Source: CAZXWN01 sp964644695 [NCBI: uncultured bacterium] (GTDB taxonomy: Bacteria > UBP4 > UBA4092). Taken from it: a stretch of 64,000 bases of DNA. Shown piece by piece: positions 36,002 to 45,006 of this stretch. The stretch's first letter is position 1, and each line of letters opens with the position of its first letter. The position numbers and the translations under genes are program-made. The stretch covers positions 1-64,000 of the forward strand of contig CAZXWN010000013.1 in NCBI GenBank assembly GCA_964644695.1, read 5' to 3'. Below the pieces are notes generated by a model that was given only the letters and a program-made list of their open reading frames with translations, was not told where the DNA came from and did no database searches.

Positions 36002-37147
36002 ATGGAAAACATCAAAGTCGGTGTCATTGGAACTGGTTTTATCGGACCAGTCCATGTTGAAGCACTCCGACGAGTTCCCGGTGTAGAAGTGGTTGCCATA
36101 GCCGCTGCTACTCCCGCGGAAGCCGAGACCGCCGCTAAGAAATTATCTATCCCGAAAGCCCACAAGTGCTGGGAAGATTTAGTGGCAGATCCAGAAATCC
36201 AAGTCGTTCATAACTGCACTCCCAATGTCCTTCATTATCCGATTAATATGGCGGTCATTGCGGCAGGAAAACATCTAGTCTCCGAGAAGCCCCTGGGGAT
36301 GAATGAGACTGAATCCAAGACCATGTATGATGCGGCCCAAAAAGCCGGCATCATCAATGCCATTAACTACAACTACCGGATGTATCCGCTGGTGCGGCAG
36401 GCGGTGGAGAATGTCTCTACGGGTGATATCGGAAATGTCTTGCTGGTGCATGGCTCCTACCTTCAGGACTGGTTATTATTTGAGACTGACTACAACTGGA
36501 GAGTCGAGCCTGAATGTGGCGGTGCCCTGCGGGCTATCGGTGATATCGGTTCACACTGGTGTGACCTTGCCCAGTACATTACAGGAAGCCCCATCGTGGA
36601 AGTATGCGCTGACTTACAGACTTTCCATAAGACCCGCATGAGACCGGAATCCGGTTCCAACGAAACCTTTACCAATGAAAAGAAGTCAGGGACTCCAGTT
36701 GAGATAAAGACTGAAGATGCCGCCACCGTTCTTATCCGGTTTGCCAATGGTGCCCGGGGAAGTTTCTTAGTATCCCAGGTATCGGCAGGCCGCAAAAATC
36801 GGTTATGGATGGAAGTGGACGGGACCAAAAAGTCCATGGTGTGGAATCAGGAAGACCCCAATAATTTATGGATTGGCCGTCGGGAAACCCCATCACAAAC
36901 ATTGCCTAAAGATGCGAGCCTGATGAGTCGTGAAGCGGCTCAGCTGGCACATTATCCAGGTGGTCATCCAGAAGGATATCCTGATGTCGTCAAGAATCTG
37001 TTTACCCGGGTTTATGATGATATCCGGAATGGAACTCGAAAGGGTGGGTATCCCACTTTTGCCGATGGGTACAGAGCAGAGAGGGTGAACGCGGCGATAT
37101 TGAAGTCCCATCAAACCCAAGCCTGGGTAAAGGTAGAACAAGAATAA
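36002..37147 (+). CDS. Gfo/Idh/MocA-family oxidoreductase
   Basis: The 381-residue protein begins KVGVIGTGFIGPVHVEALRRV (NAD(P)-binding) and shows SEKPLGMNETE, the Lys of the EKP catalytic motif, followed by NYNYRMYPLVRQA and a C-terminal domain with GDIGSHWCDLAQYI, which supplies the His/Asp pair. It oxidises or reduces a sugar or inositol derivative. It is followed 40 bases downstream by a TIM-barrel isomerase, a common catabolic pair for unusual sugars. It lacks a signal peptide. Confidence 0.88.
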   Translation: MENIKVGVIGTGFIGPVHVEALRRVPGVEVVAIAAATPAEAETAAKKLSIPKAHKCWEDLVADPEIQVVHNCTPNVLHYPINMAVIAAGKHLVSEKPLGMNETESKTMYDAAQKAGIINAINYNYRMYPLVRQAVENVSTGDIGNVLLVHGSYLQDWLLFETDYNWRVEPECGGALRAIGDIGSHWCDLAQYITGSPIVEVCADLQTFHKTRMRPESGSNETFTNEKKSGTPVEIKTEDAATVLIRFANGARGSFLVSQVSAGRKNRLWMEVDGTKKSMVWNQEDPNNLWIGRRETPSQTLPKDASLMSREAAQLAHYPGGHPEGYPDVVKNLFTRVYDDIRNGTRKGGYPTFADGYRAERVNAAILKSHQTQAWVKVEQE

Positions 37148-37187
37148 ATAAGGACTTTTGTCCTAACAAAAGATAAGGAGTAAGACC

Positions 37188-38087
37188 ATGTATTTAGGAT
37201 TTTTAACTGTCTGTTTACCAGAGGTACCGTTTGATGAATTAGTGAAGTGGGCGGCGGAAAAGGGCTTCAAAGGATTAGAAGTCGGCTGCTGGCCCCAGAA
37301 ATCCGATAGGGATTACAAAGGTTCCTGCTTTGATGTTACCAAGATGACAACCAAGTCTGCCAAGGAAACCCGGAAGCTGGTGGATGACAATGGAATCACT
37401 ATTTCATCTCTAGCCTATTATGACAACAATCTTCATCCTGATAAGAAGAATCGGGCCTACATCCATAATCATTTATACAAAGTGATTGATGCGGCGGCCC
37501 TCCTGGGCGTTGAATCCGTTGGGACTTTTATTGGAAATAATCCTGCCCTCAAAGTTGAGGATGCATTGAAAGAAGCCCAGGGAATCTTCAAGAAACATCT
37601 GCAATATGCCCGGAAGAAAAAAGTAAAACTGATGATTGAGAATTGCCCCATGGAAGGCTGGCAGCAGGAAAATGTCCCAGGCAATCTCATGTATTCGCCG
37701 GAACTGTGGGAGAAAGTATTCAACTTGTTACCGGATGAAAACTTCGGTTTAAATATTGACCCTTCCCATCTGTACTGGCTGGGTTGTGATTATGTGGATT
37801 GTATCCAAGACTTCAAAGACCGGATATTCCACGCCCATGCCAAAGACACAGAGATTTTGGAAGGGAAAATGGCTGTCAAGAGTATCTATAGCAAGGGTTG
37901 GTGGAGATACAGGATGCCGGGATTGGGTGAAGTGGACTGGCGGCGTTTCACTTGTGCCTTACAGGAAGCAGGGTACAAGGGTGTGATGTCGATTGAACAC
38001 GAAGACCCGATTTATCATGGTTCTGAAGAGAAAACTAAACAGGGCCTGATACTTGGACACAGATATCTGTCCAACTACATTATCTAA
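37188..38087 (+). CDS. Sugar phosphate isomerase/epimerase, TIM-barrel (AP endonuclease 2-like)
   Basis: The 299-residue product has the xylose-isomerase-like barrel: WAAEKGFKGLEVG, ITISSLAYYDNNLHP, LMIENCPM with the metal-binding Glu, FGLNIDPSHLYWLG, and HAHAKDTEIL giving metal His/Asp, ending MSIEHEDP with the last Glu. These enzymes isomerise sugars or inositol-like compounds. AAGGAG precedes the ATG. It is likely co-transcribed with the oxidoreductase at 36002, and a terminator follows. Confidence 0.88.
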   Translation: MYLGFLTVCLPEVPFDELVKWAAEKGFKGLEVGCWPQKSDRDYKGSCFDVTKMTTKSAKETRKLVDDNGITISSLAYYDNNLHPDKKNRAYIHNHLYKVIDAAALLGVESVGTFIGNNPALKVEDALKEAQGIFKKHLQYARKKKVKLMIENCPMEGWQQENVPGNLMYSPELWEKVFNLLPDENFGLNIDPSHLYWLGCDYVDCIQDFKDRIFHAHAKDTEILEGKMAVKSIYSKGWWRYRMPGLGEVDWRRFTCALQEAGYKGVMSIEHEDPIYHGSEEKTKQGLILGHRYLSNYII

Positions 38088-38109
38088 GCGATTTAATTGT
38101 CATTCTGAA

Positions 38110-38133
38110 GGGCGGCATCTAACGATGCCGTCC
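38110..38133 (+). terminator. Intrinsic terminator after sugar genes
   Basis: GGGCGGCATC pairs with GATGCCGTCC, one wobble, around TAAC and is followed by TTTTT. Confidence 0.9.
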
Positions 38134-38298
38134 TTTTTTATTTAGGAATAGTTCCAAAAGGTCCATGTCTTGGGAATGGATAATCAGTAAATTACGGATA
38201 AATCAATGGTTTATCAAATCGGCACAAGATTTGCGAGATAAATGAAAGTAGTAGAGCAATACTTAAAGAAGGAACCATATTAAGAGAGGTGACGATAT

Positions 38299-38505
38299 AT
38301 GAAACGCACAAACATGAAAAAGGTGGTCATCGCAGGGTTACTGCTCGTGATGCTGGGATTGGTTGGTTGTGACACGGTTGGATATTACATCCACGATGAT
38401 CATGACCGGTATCATCACCACCGTCCAGGCGATAGAGACAGAGATTGGGATCATCGAGATCCGTATCGGCCTCCACCGCCACCCCCGGGTGGTTATCACC
38501 GGTGA
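38299..38505 (+). CDS. Small His-rich lipoprotein
   Basis: The 68-residue product has a lipoprotein signal with LVGC at the lipobox, giving a mature lipidated peptide of about 43 residues. The mature part is rich in His, Asp, Arg and Pro (HDDHDRYHHHRPGDRD then PPPPPPGG), so metal binding is possible. GAGAGGTGA precedes the ATG. The function is unknown. A second short lipoprotein gene lies 108 bases downstream. Confidence 0.7.
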   Translation: MKRTNMKKVVIAGLLLVMLGLVGCDTVGYYIHDDHDRYHHHRPGDRDRDWDHRDPYRPPPPPPGGYHR

Positions 38506-38550
38506 TTTAGCTGGATAATCTGCTCATTAGCTCAGGTTTATGATATGTTT

Positions 38551-38585
38551 GAAGGGAAGGCGACCTTCGGGTTTCCTTCCTTTTG
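38551..38585 (+). terminator. Probable terminator between lipoprotein genes
   Basis: GGAAGG near 38554 pairs with CCTTCC near 38575 around an imperfect ACC-TTC-GGT hairpin, followed by TTTT. Confidence 0.55.
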
Positions 38586-38613
38586 AGCATATTAGAAGCG
38601 AGAGGTAATGATC

Positions 38614-38874
38614 ATGAAAGAACTCTCTTTACGAAAGTTATGTGTATTAGGAATTGTGGTTATAGTCAGTTTGAGTTTATCGGGATGTATTACACACCGA
38701 GGGACAACCCGGATATCAAGAGTGGGGGGAATGGGTGGTGGATATTATCGTTCCATACCTGTAAAACCCATACTTGAACCTGTTCCAGAACGGCCGGCCG
38801 GCGATAACTACATTCACGGGACATGGCAATGGGACGGAAAGAGTTGGAAATTCGTCCGCGGCCACTGGGAATAA
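38614..38874 (+). CDS. Small lipoprotein with aromatic C-terminal strand
   Basis: The 86-residue product has a lipobox LSGC after a hydrophobic signal. The C-terminus YIHGTWQWDGKSWKFVRGHW resembles YXWQ/W-x-W type repeats found in outer-membrane lipoproteins. The ATG at 38614 has GAGAGG eight bases upstream; the ATG at 38608 is too close. It ends 7 bases before the response-regulator gene, so they may be co-transcribed. Confidence 0.7.
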   Translation: MKELSLRKLCVLGIVVIVSLSLSGCITHRGTTRISRVGGMGGGYYRSIPVKPILEPVPERPAGDNYIHGTWQWDGKSWKFVRGHWE

Positions 38875-38881
38875 ATCACCG

Positions 38882-40264
38882 ATGACACCGGAACCCAAAA
38901 CGGCCTCCATTCTGGTTGTGGATGATGAACCGAAGTTATTGGAGTTATTCCAGATTGCCCTCGAAAAAGACGGATACCAGGTCGTCACCGCTGAAAATGG
39001 CGCCAATGCCATCAGCATCATGAAGAACTCCCCGGCCTTTGATTTGATATTCACAGATTTGAGAATGCCGGGTGTTGACGGAATGGAGCTATTTCGCTGG
39101 ATTGCTAAAAACAACCCTGAGACACCGGTCGTGATTGTGACAGCATACGGTACCGTTGATACAGCGGTTGAATCTCTCAAGGCCGGCGCATACGACTATC
39201 TCATTAAACCGGTCAAGCTGGATGAATTACGGCAGGTTGCTCGTCGTGTGTTAGAACATCATCGGGTCAGTGAAGAGAATCGTGAGTTAAAACAAACGCT
39301 CCGGAAACAATCTGCACCGGCGCTGGGTATTGTCGGGACCTCTGCGTCTATGCAGGAGGTTTACCACAGGATTGAAAAAGTAGCACCGTCTGCGGCAACG
39401 GTATTGATATTGGGAGAGTCTGGCACAGGGAAGGAATTGGTTGCGCGCGCGATACATGAAATGTCTCCCCGAAAAGAACAGCCGTTTGTGAAGGCTGTTT
39501 GTGCTGCGCTTCCGGAAGGCCTGTTGGAATCAGAATTGTTTGGTCATGTAAAAGGGGCTTTTACGGGTGCGATAGCGAATCGTATCGGGAGGTTTGAAGC
39601 GGCACATAATGGAACTATTTTCCTGGATGAAATAGGAGATATTCCTTTATCCATCCAGATTAAACTTTTACGGGTGTTACAGGAACGACAGTTTGAGCGT
39701 GTGGGTGATACAGAAACACAGACCGTGGATGTCCGTGTCATTGCGGCTACAAATCGGAATCTGGAAGCGGCCATTGCCGATAAAAGTTTTAGAGAAGATT
39801 TATATTACCGGTTGAATGTTGTGAGTGTGTATTTACCGCCGCTGCGTTCACGTCGAGACGATATTCCTTCACTGGTAGAACATTTCCTGGATACCATTGC
39901 AGCAAGTCAACACTTGCCGCGTCCAAAGATGGCACCTGAAACATTGAAGTTACTGATGGGATACCCATGGCCGGGGAATATCCGAGAGTTGGAAAACGCT
40001 ATTGAACATGCCATGGTCATGGGGAACAGAGAAGTTATTTTGCCCGAGGATTTACCATTACCCATTCAGTCTGGATTGCCCCGATCGACAGGGTCTCTCA
40101 CACCTCAGACGGCAGCGGGAACGCTCTCTCTGGAGGATATGGAAAAACAAATGCTTATTGAAGCTCTAAATCAAACTGGACACAATCAATCCCGCGCTGC
40201 AGAAGTGTTGGGAATCACCCGAAGAACGCTTGGATATCGGATGAAGAAATACGGTATTGAGTAA
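38882..40264 (+). CDS. Sigma-54-dependent response regulator, NtrC family
   Basis: The 460-residue protein has three domains. A receiver domain holds DDE at 14-16, phosphoacceptor Asp59 in FTDLRMPG and the Lys in LIKPVK. A central AAA+ domain has Walker A GESGTGKE, the sigma-54-contacting GAFTGA and FLDEIGDIP. A Fis-type helix-turn-helix ends it (NQSRAAEVLGITRRTLGYRM). It would activate sigma-54 promoters after phosphorylation. No histidine kinase lies nearby, so its partner is elsewhere. The ATG at 38882 is used; the upstream in-frame start at 38774 would overlap the lipoprotein gene and add no domain. Confidence 0.92.
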   Translation: MTPEPKTASILVVDDEPKLLELFQIALEKDGYQVVTAENGANAISIMKNSPAFDLIFTDLRMPGVDGMELFRWIAKNNPETPVVIVTAYGTVDTAVESLKAGAYDYLIKPVKLDELRQVARRVLEHHRVSEENRELKQTLRKQSAPALGIVGTSASMQEVYHRIEKVAPSAATVLILGESGTGKELVARAIHEMSPRKEQPFVKAVCAALPEGLLESELFGHVKGAFTGAIANRIGRFEAAHNGTIFLDEIGDIPLSIQIKLLRVLQERQFERVGDTETQTVDVRVIAATNRNLEAAIADKSFREDLYYRLNVVSVYLPPLRSRRDDIPSLVEHFLDTIAASQHLPRPKMAPETLKLLMGYPWPGNIRELENAIEHAMVMGNREVILPEDLPLPIQSGLPRSTGSLTPQTAAGTLSLEDMEKQMLIEALNQTGHNQSRAAEVLGITRRTLGYRMKKYGIE

Positions 40265-40279
40265 TCATCATAGATAATG

Positions 40280-40313
40280 AAAAAGCCCGCTGTTTAATGA
40301 CAGCGGGCTTTTT
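40280..40313. terminator. Bidirectional intrinsic terminator
   Basis: AAAAAGCCCGCTGT and ACAGCGGGCTTTTT form a strong stem with a TTAATG loop, with A-run before and T-run after. It serves the NtrC gene and the convergent FAD oxidoreductase. Confidence 0.9.
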
Positions 40314-40332
40314 ATTTTTCAAATCAAAGTGA

Positions 40333-41892
40333 TTAAATAGGATGAACTTCAGGCCATTCCAGAGTAATCCCTAATTGGGTAAGGTTTTCCTGGTAAGTTT
40401 TGAGAAGTTGTTCCTTCTCACGGACTGCCTGAGGCGGCACTTCATATTGGAGACAGAAGGACGCCAACGCACCTGCAGATTCACCGATATTCCATTCAAC
40501 AGGGTGAAGACGATAGGACCCGTTAGTAATATGCGTTGTACCGATGTTCTTACAAGCCGGGATAAGGTTCGTGATTCGCTGAGGAATCAAAGCACCCAGG
40601 GGAATTTGGAAGGGACAACATCCAATATCAATATATGGATTGCCATTGGAAGCAGGGTGAAGGTCAATTCGGTATAGTCCGATACCTACAGAGTCTTTGA
40701 ACACTTCTGCTTTGCCATCAGGTCGAAGCGCAGAGGCCACATGCTGTTCAGTTACACGGAAGATGGGTTTAATTCGACGCGACTCCCGAATGTAGGGGTA
40801 CTGACATAATCCATCGGCCGTATCGGTCATATCTGGGCGAAGTCTCAATTCCGGATATCCAATGCCACCATCAGGACGGGGAGCCTCAGTCTGCATCCAG
40901 TACAACAGTGAGCGAGACAAATTCTTTGCCCGTTTAATTAATAACTCCTGTGTTGCTTCATCTTTGTCGATGAGATTGCCTTCCATGAAATCATTATGGG
41001 GCCAGTTCACCAGACAAACATCACTGGGGAAACAGTCTTCTTCGAAATTAGTTTTATCAATAACTCGACGATATTTCCAGAGGGGATATCCATCACCATC
41101 AAGACTATCAAATAGACAATACTTACGGGGCTGTAATGTTACAGGATGAGGATGCACCCATTGCAGCGGCTGTGCTTTTTTGAAATGGTCATATTCATCA
41201 GGCTTATCAATGACCCAGTTTTCATGGGGCCGATAATCCATAAAGAAGCAGACGGTGAAAGACTGAACAATTTCAGGGTCCGCTGTCGGAAGCGCATGAG
41301 GCTCACCGGTATCCGCCTGGGATTCAGACCCGGATACATATTCTGTCCCTGTGAGAGGAAGCAGGTCACCCAGTTCTGTGGCATCTAAAACAAACTCCGC
41401 AGAAACAGTCTGGGTTTTCCCATCGCGCAGGTCCAGGAAAGAGACGGACTCAACTTTATCTCCCTTTACTGTTGCTGAAACAGGCTTATGCTGGGTAAGA
41501 ATAGTCAACTGTCCACTGGATACAAAAGGAGCCAGCATTTGTTCAATCACGGCCAACCCCACACGAGGCTCATGACATACTTTCGATACATGGCCATTAC
41601 CTGGATTTAGCCGAGACTTCAATCTCGCATCACTGACCAAAGGATAATGAAGACGATAATACTGGCGGATACCATTCCGGAGACGACAATATGTTTCTGT
41701 TCCACCGAAGGATTCAATCCAAGGCTGTTCATCCGGGGCAGAAACTCCCTGAGAAGTCAGCTGACCACCGATCCATCGGCATTGCTCCGTTATAATAACA
41801 GTCTGACCCAGCCGGCAGGCAGATAATGCAGCGGCAACTCCACCCAGACTGCCCCCAGCGACCAGAACATCACAGTTTAATTCGCGTTTCAT
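40333..41892 (-). CDS. FAD-dependent oxidoreductase (FAD_oxidored family)
   Basis: The 519-residue product starts with CDVLVAGGSLGGVAAALSA, the FAD-binding glycine motif, and has TEQCRWIGGQLTSQGV, the hallmark of this family, plus FVLDATELGDLLP and a C-terminal ACKNIGTTHITNGSYRLHPVEWNIGESAG flavin segment. The substrate is unknown; relatives often sit in polysaccharide-degradation loci. No signal peptide is seen. The start at 41892 is chosen since GAGGAG lies upstream; the longer frame to 41991 adds 33 residues without support. Confidence 0.82.
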   Translation of the reverse strand: MKRELNCDVLVAGGSLGGVAAALSACRLGQTVIITEQCRWIGGQLTSQGVSAPDEQPWIESFGGTETYCRLRNGIRQYYRLHYPLVSDARLKSRLNPGNGHVSKVCHEPRVGLAVIEQMLAPFVSSGQLTILTQHKPVSATVKGDKVESVSFLDLRDGKTQTVSAEFVLDATELGDLLPLTGTEYVSGSESQADTGEPHALPTADPEIVQSFTVCFFMDYRPHENWVIDKPDEYDHFKKAQPLQWVHPHPVTLQPRKYCLFDSLDGDGYPLWKYRRVIDKTNFEEDCFPSDVCLVNWPHNDFMEGNLIDKDEATQELLIKRAKNLSRSLLYWMQTEAPRPDGGIGYPELRLRPDMTDTADGLCQYPYIRESRRIKPIFRVTEQHVASALRPDGKAEVFKDSVGIGLYRIDLHPASNGNPYIDIGCCPFQIPLGALIPQRITNLIPACKNIGTTHITNGSYRLHPVEWNIGESAGALASFCLQYEVPPQAVREKEQLLKTYQENLTQLGITLEWPEVHPI

Positions 41893-42054
41893 CTTTAAAT
41901 CTCCTCTCGGAAAATCAGTATAACAAAACCCTCCGTTCTGGGGTAGGTAATTAGTCCCATATTCAAGAACAGGATGCCTGAACTGACTCAAACATAGTAC
42001 TGTGTTATATTAAAAATCATTCACTGCGAGGATTGGCAAGGAGCCTTTATTATT

Positions 42055-42846
42055 ATGGAAAAGCATTTAGAAGTTGCCTTAGAAGTAGCCCGTGAAGCCG
42101 GGAAAATCCAGATGAAGAATCTAGGTAAGGTCATCAAAATTGGATATAAGGGTGACGGAAAAACCAATGTTGTCACGGAAGTTGATAAGAAATGTGAAGC
42201 CTATATTGTGAAGCAACTCAAGAAGGCTTTCCCTGACTATGCTTTTTTGGCTGAGGAAGGTACCGAGATTGATTCCAAGACACCCTATAAGTGGGTGATA
42301 GACCCTCTGGATGCAACTGTAAATTATTCCCATGCTCATCCAGTGTTTGCTGTTTCCATTGGTTTGGAATATAAGGGGCAGGTTATTGCGGGTGCGTGTT
42401 ATGGCCCGATGCTGGACGAGATGTATTGGGCAGAAAAAGGCAAAGGCGCCAAACTCAATGGGAAAAAGATATCTGTTTCAGGCACAAAGGAATTAGAAAC
42501 CTCTCTTTTATGTACAGGTTTTGCGTATGACATCCAGACCAGCCAGTGCAATAATCTGGATAACTTCAACCGACTCATGATGGAAGCCCAGGCCGTACGA
42601 AGAGATGGGTCGGCTGTATTGGACTTATGTTATGTTGCCTGTGGCCGATATGACGGTTTCTGGGAAATTATATTGCAACCGTGGGATGTTGCGGCGGCAA
42701 CACTCATAGTACAGGAAGCTGGAGGAAAGGTTACCCGGTTTGACGGGTCCAAGTATTCCATCTATAAGACTCAGACGTTAGCCAGTAACGGGAAAATCCA
42801 TAAACAAATTATGCGTGTTTTAAAGGATGTTGCGGATGGTCACTAA
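42055..42846 (+). CDS. Inositol monophosphatase family protein
   Basis: The 263-residue product has the IMPase metal motifs: LAEEGT, WVIDPLDATVNYSH (usual DPLDGT, here DPLDAT) and WDVAAATLIVQEAGGKVT. The order and length fit an IMPase/FBPase/CysQ phosphatase, which removes a phosphate from inositol phosphate, fructose bisphosphate or 3'-phosphoadenosine phosphate. Which one is not clear. GGAG sits 11 bases before the ATG. It overlaps the methyltransferase by 11 bases. Confidence 0.85.
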   Translation: MEKHLEVALEVAREAGKIQMKNLGKVIKIGYKGDGKTNVVTEVDKKCEAYIVKQLKKAFPDYAFLAEEGTEIDSKTPYKWVIDPLDATVNYSHAHPVFAVSIGLEYKGQVIAGACYGPMLDEMYWAEKGKGAKLNGKKISVSGTKELETSLLCTGFAYDIQTSQCNNLDNFNRLMMEAQAVRRDGSAVLDLCYVACGRYDGFWEIILQPWDVAAATLIVQEAGGKVTRFDGSKYSIYKTQTLASNGKIHKQIMRVLKDVADGH

Positions 42847-43600
42847 ACGAAGTCTATTTGAAAGACACCCTGAATTATATGATGCCATGGTTCCATGGCC
42901 AAACCGACTGGCCCGGGAGATCCCTTTTCTAAAGAAGCAGCTGGAAGCTGTAGAAGCTCATCGGATATTGGATGCCGGCTGTGGTCCAGGCCGCCATATC
43001 ATTGAGCTGGCTCAAGAGGGATATGAAGTCATTGGGTTAGACATCAGTACGCCGATGGTGAAAATAGCCAAAGAGAATGCCAAACAATCGGGCGTTTCAG
43101 CGACATTCAAGTCAGCGGATTTATTAAACCTTCATCAGGCCATCAAAAAGAATGTGGATGCGGTGTTTGTTTTGGGAAACACTCTTTCGTCTCTTCCAGA
43201 CCCGTCTTCTGTATCCGTGTTTTTCCAACGAGCGGCATCTGTTTTGAATCCCGGCGGAATCCTAGTCGTTCAGGTATTAAATCATGACCGATGGAAACCC
43301 CAGGGAATATTTGATTACCCACCGAGACAGTTCACATGGCAGGATTACACCGGATATCTTCTTCGGCATTTCGAATGGCTCACTAACAAGGTAGAGATGA
43401 CCACAGCCCTGATGTATCAGAAAGATGGGGAATGGTCTCAAGAATTTAATCGACATTATCAACTGGCCCTGAATACAAAGTTACTGGAAGCAATGTTGAA
43501 AACAGCAGGTTATTCCTCTGTTAAATTCATGGGTGGAATGGATGCGTCTAAGTTCAATCCAAAGACATCCAACGATTTAGTTCTTATTGCACAGAAGTAA
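42836..43600 (+). CDS. Class I SAM-dependent methyltransferase
   Basis: The 254-residue product has motif I ILDAGCGPGRHIIELAQ, acidic motif EVIGLDIS, and motif II/III regions DAVFVLGNTLSSLPD and ILNPGG-like VLNPGGILVVQV. It should methylate a small molecule or lipid that cannot be named. The ATG at 42836 is used because AAAGGA at 42822-42827 is eight bases upstream; the ATG at 42827 is right on that site. The overlap with the IMPase gene implies coupling. Confidence 0.82.
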   Translation: MVTKRSLFERHPELYDAMVPWPNRLAREIPFLKKQLEAVEAHRILDAGCGPGRHIIELAQEGYEVIGLDISTPMVKIAKENAKQSGVSATFKSADLLNLHQAIKKNVDAVFVLGNTLSSLPDPSSVSVFFQRAASVLNPGGILVVQVLNHDRWKPQGIFDYPPRQFTWQDYTGYLLRHFEWLTNKVEMTTALMYQKDGEWSQEFNRHYQLALNTKLLEAMLKTAGYSSVKFMGGMDASKFNPKTSNDLVLIAQK

Positions 43601-43629
43601 AACCTTACTTATCTCCTGACATAAAAAAA

Positions 43630-43661
43630 CCGGGATTGCGGAAGTGACTCGACAATCCCGG
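43630..43661 (-). terminator. Intrinsic terminator for the minus-strand gene at 43682
   Basis: CCGGGATTG and CAATCCCGG form a 9-base stem with a 14-base loop. The T-run follows only on the minus strand, so it mainly serves the gene at 43682, though it may also slow plus-strand transcripts. Confidence 0.75.
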
Positions 43662-43681
43662 GAAAAAGGAGAACGACTTTG

Positions 43682-44386
43682 TTAGTCGTTTTCAGGGGTT
43701 GGGGGCGGAGTGGGGGGATTGCCTCTCTGTCCTTTAAGTCCCTGTTTGTTGCCCATGCCTTTACCGGCATTGGGATTCATTGCGTTTCTCCAAAGGGGTT
43801 TACCTTCGTCGTCGCGAAGCTTATAAACTTTACCGTTTGCTTTCACATCTTTAGCGATGAAAATTTCCATCCCACTGCGTCTAGCTTCAATCTTGGCAGC
43901 GGTTACTTGAATCTTATCGCCTTTTTTCAGATCCAGACCGATTTTATCCAGATACTTATCCGGACCGAGAGCAACTCTCGCATCACCCTTAGCCGTTTTC
44001 AGTACCATGTGCATCGTGTCCATGGGACCCATCATACCGGGGCGCTGCCCCATACGGCCGTTCATCATACCAGGCTGATTATTATCTTTGTCTTGAGTAC
44101 GGCCTTTCATATTTCGGCCCGGTTGACCTTGTTCCTTACCAGGTCTTTGCATGTCCTGGGGATTAAATTCTTTGACTTCAACCACAGTACCTTTTAAGGA
44201 AACCAGGTTTTCCTTATTAAAACTTTTTGCCATTCTTTTCTGCATTTCCTGCATGCGTTGTCCACGCAGGCCCTGCCCCCTGCCATCAGCCCCTTCGGGT
44301 CCGGGACCTGGTTGAGCGAACACACTGCTGGTCAATGCCATTGTGGCAACCAGTAAGGTGGTGATTAAAACGTTATTCTTTTTCAT
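43682..44386 (-). CDS. Periplasmic Gly/Met/Gln-rich protein
   Basis: The 234-residue product has a signal peptide (MKKNNVLITTLLVATMALTSSVFA). An N-terminal low-complexity stretch is rich in Gly, Arg, Gln and Met (GRGQGLRGQRMQEMQKRM), then a segment starting SLKGTVVEVKEF is split by another Met/Gly-rich insert (MMNGRMGQRPGMM) and resumes as an OB-fold-like VALGPDKYLDKIGLDLKKGD. Methionine- and His-poor tracts like these sometimes bind copper or silver, which is only a suggestion. The start at 44386 begins the signal peptide. It lies 112 bases after another small secreted gene. Confidence 0.65.
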   Translation of the reverse strand: MKKNNVLITTLLVATMALTSSVFAQPGPGPEGADGRGQGLRGQRMQEMQKRMAKSFNKENLVSLKGTVVEVKEFNPQDMQRPGKEQGQPGRNMKGRTQDKDNNQPGMMNGRMGQRPGMMGPMDTMHMVLKTAKGDARVALGPDKYLDKIGLDLKKGDKIQVTAAKIEARRSGMEIFIAKDVKANGKVYKLRDDEGKPLWRNAMNPNAGKGMGNKQGLKGQRGNPPTPPPTPEND

Positions 44387-44497
44387 GGTGACCCTCCGTC
44401 TTGTCATTTATTTTCGACTTTTGAGACTCTTTTGAGTCTTTGATTGACTTTAGAACCTTGAGAGAATCCCGGGAGATCCTCAAGGGTGATAGCAAAC

Positions 44498-44737
44498 TTA
44501 TTTCTTGGTGTCAGCTTTTTTGACTTTTAATGTGTCTTCAGAAAACTGTTTGCATTCAGCTTTCTTAAAGCCTTTTTTGGCACCTTTTGCTTTAGCTTTG
44601 GGGCAGACAGCTTTATTGGCACATTTGGCTTTACCGCAGCAATTTGCTGTAGTGGATGCAGACTGAGCAAAAGCGCTGCCTGCAAACATTAAGGACATAG
44701 AAAGCATTGTGATTACCAATAAATTTGTTTTTTTCAT
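44498..44737 (-). CDS. Small Cys/Lys-rich secreted protein
   Basis: The 79-residue product has a signal peptide (MKKTNLLVITMLSMSLMFAGSAFA). The mature part carries CCGKAKCANKAVCP and one more Cys, and is otherwise Lys/Ala-rich. The closely spaced cysteines suggest a metal site or disulfides in the periplasm. No family recognised. It is transcribed in the same direction as the Met/Gly-rich gene at 43682 and may share its transcript. Confidence 0.65.
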   Translation of the reverse strand: MKKTNLLVITMLSMSLMFAGSAFAQSASTTANCCGKAKCANKAVCPKAKAKGAKKGFKKAECKQFSEDTLKVKKADTKK

Positions 44738-45006
44738 TTTTTTCGTTCCTTTTCTCGTCGTACTCTACGAAACAATAGGTTTTGTGGTTCACTAGCCTCC
44801 AGTGGCGCCCGGGACGTCATTCGGGGTTAACTGAATCATTTGAGCGTCACAATTAAATGTGTCGCTTCAATAAAATATGACGACCCCATGTTTCAGTTTG
44901 TTCCCAATTATTATTCACAGGGAACTAACTTTATTCATATCAACAAATTAATAAGACAAAATCCAGGTCTGGTAAAATGAATAACAGGATCAATGAGGAA
45001 ATTTCC
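44738..45006. other. Intergenic region upstream of larE
   Basis: No gene seen. It contains a TAAAAT -10 candidate at 44973-44978 for larE, and the string CGCTTCAATAAAATATG near 44861-44877, which resembles CACTTCAATAAAAC near 11221-11235. Confidence 0.4.

Noticed and set aside
43682-44197. A plus-strand 172-residue frame opposite the Met/Gly-rich gene
   Set aside because: It is a shadow of the minus-strand gene, which has a clear signal peptide and a terminator.
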